Below, piece after piece: positions 23,801 through 32,855 of a stretch of DNA of 64,000 nt. The translations under genes and the position numbers were made by a program. Below the pieces are notes generated by a model, which saw only the letters and a program-made list of their open reading frames with translations, had not been told where the DNA came from and did no database searches. Origin of the DNA: Aquila chrysaetos chrysaetos (lineage: Eukaryota > Chordata > Aves > Accipitriformes > Accipitridae); contig NC_044004.1 in the NCBI RefSeq assembly GCF_900496995.4, forward strand, positions 77,879,538 to 77,943,537, written 5' to 3'. Every line of letters begins with the position of its first letter. Position 1 is the stretch's first letter.

Positions 23801-26800
23801 GTAGTATAAAACAAAGACATTTTTATTCCAGTCCAAAATTGTGATCCTTAAAAGTTACTTCCTTTTACGAGTGTCTTGGAACACATCTATCAGCACATTG
23901 CTGTATTGCATTTGAAGGAAAAAGAAAAATAGACTTTGAAAATCAACGGCTTTATTGTTAATTATAACTGGCGATTGAATCAGCAGAACTGTGTACCCTT
24001 TCTGTTTTGAGTTTTCCGCTTTCTCCTGTAAGTGACCCAAGAGTCCCTGATCTTGTGTTTGGATCCTCTGGAAAACCCCCATGGCTCGGAGCAGATTTTG
24101 GGAGAAGACTTCTGATTTTTGTTTGTTTTCAAAAATTCCAGGCATATCTGTGGCTTTAAATAAGCGGTAACATGGTTGGCCATGACCTGGTGACCGCCTT
24201 AGTACAGCAGGTGTAAAGATCATTAATTTCTCACAAAGTGAAGTGCTTGACCTCGCTACCAAGAATGCCAAACCAGAGAGCATTAGTGTGGTGATGGTGG
24301 GTCGTGTGATGTGGCTTGAGGTAACCAAGCATCCATCCCTGGTAACGTCTTCCAGCCTCTGTCAGGCTAACCTAGGTTGTAATACAGCACGTGCAGAAAG
24401 CCCACTAGCTCGCTCTTCCACGTAAAATATACTTAGCTTCCATTATGCTTTCATTTGCGAATTAAAGTGTCTCTAGATTAACTGCAATTTTAACATGGTA
24501 ACAATCAAAACTTACATACGTAGACTGAAGTATACCTGGATGCATAATTTTCATTTTATATGGTTAAAACTATGCCAGAATCTCACTGGCTACGTTTTTC
24601 TGTCTTTCCTGAACCAGCTACTAAGAGATTTCTTCTCGGGACCCAAAACATCAGTTCATTGGTAACAACACAGCTAATGAACTTCAATGAAAGGGTGCTT
24701 TCCTAGGCAGATTCAATCATACAGCATGTTGAATTTCTAAGGCAAGAGTTCAGAGGAAGAGAAACACCCTTTTCCTCTTTCCTCTAAACTATTAATTTTA
24801 TATTTTTACTTGCCATAAAGTAAAATTTCAAGGACTCCTCTGTAGCAGGACCTTCAGGCCTACATTCAGTAATTACCATTTAAAGCATAAATCCAGCATG
24901 CAAGCTATAGGCTCCGGCAGTGGTTCCAGTTCTAGAGAGTCTCCAGGAACGGAACAGCACGTTGTAAACTTCAGAAATGCTACCTTTATTTTTCTTTTTA
25001 TGCACACAGAAATTATAAAACTGCATGGTTACCTTTTAGTAAGTATCTTAAGCAGGTCTCAAAAATGGAAATTGCACATTCTGCATATTCAGAAGGAAAC
25101 AGTAGTTTCCTAAGCCCGGGAGGCTTAAGGTTTAACTTCTTCACGCTGTGGTTTTGTTAAAGCTCACCCACAGCCATTTTAAGTGCAGACATCTCTATCC
25201 AGTGTTACAGCGAGACATCCGATGCTCTGTTCAGGTTCTAGGTCCAATTCTGTACTCGCCAGGCATTACCTCCGTAGCCTCTGGCCCCAAAACACAAGAG
25301 GACCGGTCTGGCACCGCTCTTCCCTCCGGTGCATTCTGGAAAGTGGGATGGGTCAGGTCAACTATTTCAGCGTACCTTTCCAGAACAAAGCTGACAGCGC
25401 AGCGAGTGAGGAAGGTGAAAGGAAAAAAGTGAGTGTTTCTGACTCCCCTCTTTACAGCTGTCTTTTAGTGACTGGATAAAATCCAGTATAGAAACTGAAG
25501 TGTATCAATACCCACGCATTTCTTGTGCAATGAGCAAATAAAATATCTCGGTACAAGCAAATTGGCTCAGACGGTTGTTTCCCACCGTCAGTTCCACCAC
25601 TCCTCTCCCTTCTCCTTCCCCACGAAATGAACAATTTCCCCGAAATGGTGACTTTTAATACAAATGATGTTCTGAAAGCTTAAAAAAAAATAAACTGCTA
25701 GTGGAATTTTAAGAGCAGTTTGGGTTTAATCATGAAAGGACAATTCCACAGCACACAAAGATTTCCAGGAACTGAAAGCAAATCTGAAAGCCAATAGGCA
25801 AATATATATTTTTTCCATCTGCACTATTTTTCATCTGTTACTTTAAATTCCTATCCAAGCCCTTTAAGAGCGCCCAGAAAAAAAAACCAACAACAACATT
25901 TTCCAGTGTACTTGGTGGGGTTTCAAATCACTGGAAAGCATGCGACTTCCCTCTCTCTGCTGCATGTACAAGAAAAGCTACCTTTTTTTGCCAGTGTACC
26001 TTTTTACTGCGTTAATTTCTAGTTGAAGGTTAACTTCTTCCTACATAAACTTTTAATAAGGAAAGAAATAAAAATAGTAGTACATAGATGTAAAGGTAAG
26101 GCCTGTGAATCTTCGTGCATTTCCAAGAGGTGTAGGAACCGGGACTCCTTTATCAGTATCAATAACAGCACCAAGTCTGCACGTCACATTCTGTTTGAAG
26201 TACTGAACTTTATTGCAATTCAATAAATGCTTCTATATATAAATCACACACAAGGCCTCAGTTTTTGTATTCCATGAAAACAAACAAGTTACGCTAAATG
26301 GTTATTACAGACACACGAAGTCATCTTAAAGCCAGTGCAGTATAGAACAGTACTACAATCATAATACCTGTTTGTAAGATTAAATATATATACATTTTTT
26401 AAAAGCCAAAACCATGGAAATGGAATACATTAGTGATTAAATATAAGATTATATAGTCTATAGCAGCTTTTTTTAATATTCAACTACTCTATCTAGTTAT
26501 CTAGCAGCAACATTGTCTAATGACTGTTAGACAGTTTGTATTTTCAATCAGTAGATGCTTTGTTCCGATATCTCATACAGACTATAGATACCTCTGATCA
26601 TCACATTAGCAAGAACAGAGAAGTTCCTACTTAAAGCCATACTGATGTTTGTAAAAGTCATTGCAATACTGCAACTTCCACCAAAAAAAGGCACATTAGT
26701 TGTCTCCTTCGTATTAGAGAGTACAACACAGGCTGCATACTTCATTAATATTTTTTTCCTCCAATACAGACTATAAATGCGTGGAAATTTCCAGGAGGTC

Positions 26801-29800
26801 TGTCTAATCCAGGCGAAGACATTGGTAAGTCCTAGGATAACAGGTTAGACGTCAACAGAATTACAAAGACATTAACAGTACTGAAATACACCGTGACCCA
26901 CATCACTCCCATGACTAATCGCTGCTTTGGTGAATAGATGAAGTGACATGATGCTATGACCTTAATGGTAATGGGGTAACATTATGTTCAGGGCAGAGAA
27001 GTTTTGCATTTATAACATTTACCCTTTTCCACAATTTTTCTCAAGTGAGTGCTTGAAGCCAGCTGATTTTTTGTAGGCTTCTTGGATATGCTGTAATAGG
27101 AGCCAAAAGTGCAGAGGATTAAGGTAATCGGTATATAACCCAAATAAAACTGAAACAGCGAGCTCTCAGCTCACACTGGAATCCAGGGCAGTGAGCTCAA
27201 TGATGTACTGAGCAGAAATTTCCAACTCTCCCTTTTTATGTGCAAAACAGAAATAAATACACTTGCTTCCTTCCACCCTTTTTCATTTGATTTGTTTAGA
27301 CTAAGAGCTCCTTGGCACAGGACCAGCGTTCAGTGCCCTGCCTCAGTCTTGCGGGCACCTACTTTCAACCAGAGACCTACAGCACTTCTGTATTAACAAA
27401 CAATGCCAATGTGAGGAAACCTATCGTTTCTACCCAGCGCAGCACAGGTGATGATGAACATTGCTGCAGCTATGTTCAGAGGTGAATGAACAAGGGTGTT
27501 TATGAAGAGATAGAAAATTGTGCTTTTTCTCCTTTTCTCTCACCCCTGAAAATTATGACCCACAGACGGGTTAATTCTTAAGTTATACTGCAGTGATAAG
27601 GTAGGTCTCATTTTCCAAATTTACATTTGCTCACATTAATTTAGCCCCACATCAGTATTCAGGTATGAATATATCCTTCCAATAACTCACAAATGCAGAA
27701 CTCGGAAATGTTGCCTAGAGCAATGCAGCAGCTCTGGCAAACTGGGTATTGAGCCCGGGTTTCCTGACTGTTCCATACCTTAGAAATATCTACTCTTTTA
27801 GCAGTCTTCCTGCAACAATGTGGAGGGCTTGTATTCCAGTTCGCTATTTCAGTACATGGGGAAAGTTTCTAGTTAGCGGGATATGGCTGAGTTGTAGTTT
27901 TCATAACTCACGAGTCATGTTTTAAGTCTTTTTGTCAAACATGGTGATAGAAATCAAAATTCTTTGCTTGACAGCGCAAATACATGTAACATAGTGAAAT
28001 GGATTCACGTTTTCAGAAGAATCCCGAATGCTGCGTTTGTTGTCTAGCCAGGCTCCTTTTCACTTCTAGTAACAGAGAGCGGCTGTAGGCCAGGAGATAC
28101 CGGAGGAATTTTTGTACTGAGGGGAAAGAATGACCACTGCTGGCAACAGCTTCTGCAGAGGAATACTGTTACCGAGTAAGCCAGTGGCCATTCCTCAAAT
28201 AACCACGTAGCAGGTGAGAATATGGCTGCAGCCTGGATGTAGGTATTGAGAAACAACTGGGAGGAAACAAGTCTCTTACAGCTCCCCTCCTGCCACTACT
28301 AAACTATATAATAATGAAACATATGATTCTCTGCATCACATCTTAATATTACAAGAAGATATAAATTAGTGAAGCGTAAAATATAAGAGAGCTTAACTTC
28401 CCTTTTTCTATCCTTACATCAAACCCTATAAACTCACAGTCGTTCAAGGGACTAAATTTCAAATTACAGTTACAAACTGCAATTGCAATGCTTGAAGATC
28501 CTGTGATTATATGAAGTGACAAAATATATGGCTGCCTACTTTAATGAGTACAGACTCGTGCAAGTAATCTGAATAGTTTCATAATGCAGATTAAGCAAAG
28601 TGCACACGTTTTTGTATTTGAGTATTTCTCAAACTCAAGTCCTAGTGTTTCTTCTAGTTTAACTGTCATTATGTATTTTTTATATATATACACATTTAAA
28701 TAAAAGGGAAACAGAAAAAGGCACTTTATCTAACAGCAAAGCTCAAAGCTTAAATGAAACTCCGAATTATTTCAGTTTTTCTTAACCATAGCCTGCCTCA
28801 GCATTCCTCGTGATCTCAGTTGTTTACATTCTTTGACCACTTGTGTGTAATGCTGCCCCTGGCCAAATAATAGAAACACTTGCCACGGGGAGTTTGCTTC
28901 ACAACCACTGTTTTAAACCAGAGGACCGCAGAGACCTCCCTGGGCAACATAAAATGCAATCTCTCCCAGGGTAATTGAGTATCTTTCATCTCCGACATGT
29001 CGAGATGCAAGCTTCCATAGGGAGGCGAATCTCTACAAGGTCTTTTAAAATGTATTTTGCTTTTGGAAGTAAGCCAACACACTCATTTCTTACTGAAAAT
29101 GAACTAACGGAAGCAGATAACGTTGCAAAACAGCTCTATGCATTTACCACTCAAACAAGACACACAGATTTGGAAAAATCTAATATTGTACCTACCAGTA
29201 GTTACCCCAGGCAAGTAGGATTTGACCTGACTACAATGAAACTGCAGACTTTAGGGAAATAAGTGGAATATCAAAAATCTCATTTGGGCTCTTCAATTTA
29301 AGTTACTTTTCAAGAGAAAAATCTTCTCTTTTGAAGAGTACTGGATAGATGGGTCATTCTCTGGCTGTAATTGCAGTACACAGACACTTGAGACCCGTGA
29401 AGTTACAGCTACTTTTGTCATGAGGAATGTTAACACTTACATCGCTTTGGTTGATGTACACAAAATGTACACCTGCAGCACAGATGTATTCTGCAAGAAC
29501 AGGCTACGTGCTATACTGGTATTATGGCATATTTGAAATGTTGCTAGATACCTAAAGATGTATCTTGAAAAGGACTTCGTGCCAACTTTCACTTTCTTCA
29601 AACACTAGTTTTACCCATTTTGTTACCCCTTGTGGCAAAGTGCAATGAAACTGATTTGATCGAGTGATCTGACATACGCCCAGGTGTTCAGCTGCACAGG
29701 GTCTGAATGTGAAACTGGACAGAGGCAAGGAGAGAGACGGGGGCTAAGATTCAAAGGCCTGAAAAGAGGGTGCAATGCTCTCTTGGATTAAGAGATCAGT

Positions 29801-30471
29801 GGAGCCAGCAACCATCAGAACGTCCGTTTCAAAACCACACCCTGTACAGTATTATCAAAAGCTTCTTGCTTTCATCATTTTGTAGGATATACGCTAGAAA
29901 GGCATGTAGCATGGGAGCAAAAAATTAGCTTATCCTTCTGTTGAAACAAACAGGCTTACATTTTGAAAAGCTTACAAAGCAGAACAGAGAACGCTTCGAG
30001 TTAAGAGATTTTCCATGATCAAGAGGTTTAAAGCGTGTTAAGCTATTCTTACATGTGTTATAAGGATTGCTCTTTCACCTAGGAGACACAGCAGTTCGAG
30101 AGGTTTTTGAGGAGACTGGCATCAAGTCAGAGTTCAAGTCCATCCTAAGCATAAGACAGCAACACAAACACCCCGGAGCCTTTGGGAAGTCGGATATGTA
30201 CATCATCTGTCGCCTGGAGCCCTCCTCCTTCACCATCAGCTTCTGCCAGCAGGAGTGCCTGAGGTGCGAATGGATGGACCTCGATGAGCTTGCTAGGACG
30301 AAACACGCTACTCCCATCACCAGCAACGTAGCTAAACTCTTACTTTACGGATACCGGGAAGGGTTTGAGAAGATTGATATAACCATGAGAGAGTTTCCAG
30401 CTGTCTACACAGGCCTGTTCTACAAACTGTACCACAGGGAGCTGCCCGAGTCCTACAGAAACATTACATGA
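17668..30471 (+). CDS. NUDT6: NUDT6 Nudix hydrolase (FGF-antisense protein), complete coding span
   Basis: NUDT6 is the Nudix protein encoded by the transcript antisense to FGF2 (GFG), and is reported to be mitochondrial or cytosolic with poorly defined substrates. Five coding exons (160, 204, 56, 55, 389 nt) join in phase to 287 residues plus TGA; human NUDT6 is about 316. Residues 1-25 are Arg-rich and free of acidic residues until position 22, resembling a mitochondrial presequence. Residues about 28-115 form the N-terminal domain ([13 protein letters not shown], then [10 protein letters not shown]). Residues 123-287 are the Nudix fold, with box G150-x5-E156-x7-R164-E165-V-x-E168-E169-x-G171-I172 complete. 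The start at 17668 has a strong GCCATGG context; an in-frame ATG at 17536 could add 44 residues. Intron 1 uses a GC-AG junction, and the other three are GT-AG. The gene is divergent from SPATA5 and convergent with FGF2. Confidence 0.95.
17828..18269 (+). other. NUDT6: NUDT6 intron 1 (GC-AG)
   Basis: A 442-nt CpG-rich intron beginning GCAAGTG and ending CTCGCAG. Assignment rests on reading-frame and homology continuity. Confidence 0.8.
18270..18473 (+). CDS. NUDT6: NUDT6 exon 2
   Basis: This 204-nt exon has acceptor TCTCTCGCAG|AGGCGG after a long pyrimidine tract and donor TGCAG|GTGAGC. It encodes [20 protein letters not shown], then LQSGF and [20 protein letters not shown], ending [13 protein letters not shown]. 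Strongly conserved in the family. Confidence 0.95.
18474..23689 (+). other. NUDT6: NUDT6 intron 2
   Basis: GT-AG intron of about 5.2 kb. It has a T-run near 19229-19248. ORFs inside (for example 20193-20516) have no recognised relatives. Confidence 0.85.
23690..23745 (+). CDS. NUDT6: NUDT6 exon 3 (56 nt)
   Basis: This small exon has acceptor TACTAG|GTGC and donor ATAGG|GTAAGT. It encodes [19 protein letters not shown], the first strand of the Nudix fold. Too short for ORF calling; its phase fits on both sides. Confidence 0.95.
26209..26214 (-). terminator. FGF2: Candidate distal FGF2 poly(A) signal
   Basis: On the minus strand this reads AATAAA. By eye it is the only canonical minus-strand AATAAA between 26200 and the FGF2 stop at 30960. 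Use of this site would give a 3' UTR of about 4.7 kb, similar in scale to the long mammalian FGF2 3' UTR. The weaker ATTAAA variant occurs several times closer to the stop, so shorter forms are likely too. Confidence 0.5.
26222..26227 (+). terminator. Plus-strand AATAAA in NUDT6 intron 3
   Basis: Canonical AATAAA on the plus strand, forming the other arm of an inverted repeat with the minus-strand signal at 26209-26214. It could support an intronic, shortened NUDT6 transcript; use is not shown by sequence alone. Confidence 0.35.
26770..26824 (+). CDS. NUDT6: NUDT6 exon 4 (55 nt, start of Nudix box)
   Basis: This small exon has acceptor AATACAG|ACTA and donor CATTG|GTAAGT. It encodes [18 protein letters not shown], containing the first half of the Nudix box (G150 and E156). 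Confidence 0.95.
26825..30082 (+). other. NUDT6: NUDT6 intron 4
   Basis: GT-AG intron of about 3.3 kb, probably antisense to the distal FGF2 3' UTR. It holds a MIR-like relic near 27690-27800. Confidence 0.85.
27690..27800 (+). repeat. MIR/CORE-SINE-like relic
   Basis: The stretch containing gcagctctggcaaactggg and then attgagcccgggtttcctga resembles the conserved part of MIR-type SINEs (a gctggga..gaacccaggtctcctgac pattern). Diverged and short; recognised by eye only. Confidence 0.4.
30083..30471 (+). CDS. NUDT6: NUDT6 exon 5 (terminal coding exon)
   Basis: This 389-nt exon has acceptor TTTCACCTAG|GAGA and ends at TGA (30469-30471). It encodes [18 protein letters not shown], completing the Nudix box with metal-binding E165, E168 and E169. 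It then runs through [15 protein letters not shown] and [12 protein letters not shown] to [19 protein letters not shown]. It lies inside the region antisense to the FGF2 3' UTR. Confidence 0.97.
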
Positions 30472-30730
30472 TAGCAATACATTTCACATTTCATTATGTT
30501 AATAATTTAGAATTATTATTGTATTGTTATTTAGACCATATTAAAATTATCCATGGACTTCTTTTTAGGTAATTATTAGAAAGTAATTATTTACTCTATT
30601 CTTTAATAAGCTATAGAGATATAAATTATTTTTAAAAGTAAATATTGCTATAAGTGTGCATCAGATTTGTCTTCCTTTACTCTGTAAAGCAAACATAAGG
30701 TAAATAAAATAGCTCTACATAGAGATCTAG
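30472..30730 (+). other. NUDT6: NUDT6 3' UTR with poly(A) signal
   Basis: AT-rich sequence after the NUDT6 stop. A canonical AATAAA lies at 30705-30710, about 235 nt after the stop. On the opposite strand the same DNA has repeated ATTTA pentamers and would be FGF2 3' UTR. The exact cleavage site cannot be seen. Confidence 0.7.
30705..30710 (+). terminator. NUDT6: NUDT6 poly(A) signal AATAAA
   Basis: First canonical AATAAA downstream of the NUDT6 stop codon, before the FGF2 coding end at 30960. Confidence 0.65.
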
Positions 30731-30959
30731 CAGAAAACAGAAGTGTTACTCATCCTGAAAATACATTTTCCAAGTAATTTTACCTCCACACACACTGGCA
30801 CAATAGGTTTAAAGAGCAATATAAAGACAGTATGAAACATTCATCTTTTAATCTGGTATCAGCAAATAATTGCTTATATTTCTGCTACTTCGGAGAGGAG
30901 TAGGAAACTCGACATCTTTAGTGTAGTGTGGCGTATGTGCTCGGAATCCGCCATGGAAA

Positions 30960-31145
30960 TCAGCTTTTAGCAGACATGGGAAGAAAAAGGATAGCTTTCT
31001 GTCCAGGTCCAGTTTTTGGTCCAGGTTTGTACTGTCCGGTTCTTTTCAGTGCCACATACCAATCAGAGTACTTCCGTGATCGGTAAGTGTTATAGTTATT
31101 AGATTCCAAACGCTCAAAAAAGAAACATTCTTCTGTTGCACATTT
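30960..31145 (-). CDS. FGF2: FGF2 exon 3 (terminal coding exon)
   Basis: Acceptor CCCTTTCAG|AAATGT; the stop TGA is at 30962-30960. It encodes KCATEECFFFERLESNNYNT, then YRSRKYSDWYVALKRTGQYK, PGPKTGPGQK and AILFLPMSAKS, the receptor- and heparin-binding half of the protein. Confidence 0.98.
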   Translation of the reverse strand, partial: KCATEECFFFERLESNNYNTYRSRKYSDWYVALKRTGQYKPGPKTGPGQKAILFLPMSAKS

Positions 31146-32817
31146 CTGAAAGGGAAAAAGAAAAGGATTATTGATACTCCATCACAAATCAATTCTTCAG
31201 ATTCATGGGACTAACTTACCAAAAACATAAGTTAGCAGTAGGTTTGGTTTTAAGAAATTCACATGAAGCAGTTCACGTTTGAAGAAAGATACAGTTATTA
31301 TGAAAATATTGTTAAAAACACCTACAAGAAGAGGAGTTTTTAACTATGGTTCATTTATTGTCTTTAGCACAGACCAAGCAGATTGTAGTTTGTTTTCACC
31401 ATGTAACGTTCTGATCTGCAATTCAGACAATTACATGAAGAATTCCGTCCCTTGGCACTTACTGACTTCCAAGCTCAGCAGTTCTGCTGTCTCATCCTAT
31501 GTTATAACTTAACCAAAAAGAAAAGCAGGAGGTAAGAGAAAAGGCAGTGTTTCCCTTGCCTTCCTCAAACCAATCTTTTTATCAATTAAATAAATAGCAT
31601 GGCATATAGACTTTCAGCCTTTCCCTATTCTTTTCTAATTTGGGGGTTTAACTTTCCTAAAGTTAATTCAGGTCTGTATTTATAGCACTGTGAAACAGTG
31701 CCAAGCCTGCATCTGTTCAAGATTTTTTAAAATTCAAAACTTCTAAAATACTTTTAAGAAAAGATCAGACCTGGCAAAGAGTTCTATTCCACATAGAAAC
31801 CAAGCATACTCTACTAGTGTTTAGAAGTGCATCTATGGAATTGTTCTGCTTCTGGAAGCAAGTCTTCAAAAAGAATTCCACCTACGTGGAATTAACATGC
31901 CTTCGCACCTACAAATAAAAAAGAAGGTGGTTCTTCACACAACAGGTAAAAGTTGAGCCATGGAGCTCCTTACTGTAGGAAGTTACAGTTTCTCCCAGCT
32001 TGCATGGATTCAGGTCACTTTTGGGCAAGTTGATGGAAAAGAAATTCACTAAAATTTACTAAAGAAGTAAAAAAAATTCTTGGCTGAAAAGGCCCCAAAG
32101 CTGAGATTGGGTGGAGGCTGGGAGTCCAATACAGGGAATTACTATGAATACCTTTTGTTACACACTGCACTTGATCCCCATCAGATAGAAGACACTCGAC
32201 TGCATATAAAGCCCTCAAAAGGTAAGCCTGCCATTAACGAATACCATGTGATGCACTTTCTTCCACACACAGCAGAAACCACTGATCCCTCGGGCTGACT
32301 GTACTGAAGAGAAAGAGTCTTCATTTTCAAATGATCCCACTCCTATCAGTGAGATCATCTAAGGTAGGCATTATCTACTGCAAGACTTCAACCCACAAAT
32401 TTTCCTGGATAGTTATTACTGCCTGGGGGACTTGGAACCCAGCTAATTTAACTATGACTGGTATTTATAGCTGTTCACAGTCAGCTGAAAACAGGAAAGT
32501 TTATTTACTTTCTGAAATCCACCACCAAGACACCACATGGTTCCTCTGTACGAAAACATCAGAGGACGTACCAACAGCTTCAAATAAGATCTCCTTCTGT
32601 AGGAAGAGGATGACTATGGGTGGTTTAACTGCATTTATCCCAAGGCATATTCGCAACAGGATATCCCTGTCAGCGGATAGCATTGCTCTCATAGCGGTCA
32701 CAGTGGCAAACCTGCCTGCAGAACCCACGCTTTAATCAACAGAAATTATTTTCTCAAAATTATCTTCTCAAATACAAAGATGGCAGAAGTTCAACACTGC
32801 CAGAACTTATTGGAGCT

Positions 32818-32855
<38 letters not shown>

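Larger units (their letters stand above)
23746..26769 (+). other. NUDT6: NUDT6 intron 3
   Basis: GT-AG intron of about 3 kb. It contains the palindromic two-strand poly(A) signal at 26209-26227. Otherwise nothing recognised. Confidence 0.85.
26215..30959 (-). other. FGF2: Probable FGF2 3' UTR antisense to NUDT6 exons 4 and 5
   Basis: Any FGF2 transcript must continue past its stop at 30960 into the NUDT6 3' end. The minus strand of 30480-30720 contains several ATTTA motifs, typical of the unstable AU-rich FGF2 3' UTR. If the signal at 26209 is used, the UTR is complementary to NUDT6 exon 5 and exon 4. The proximal part is near certain from gene geometry; the distal end is inference. Confidence 0.6.

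Noticed and set aside
23855..24328. 157-codon minus-strand ORF in NUDT6 intron 2/3 area
   Set aside because: No family resemblance, no coherent splice context, and a length within what chance gives for this window.
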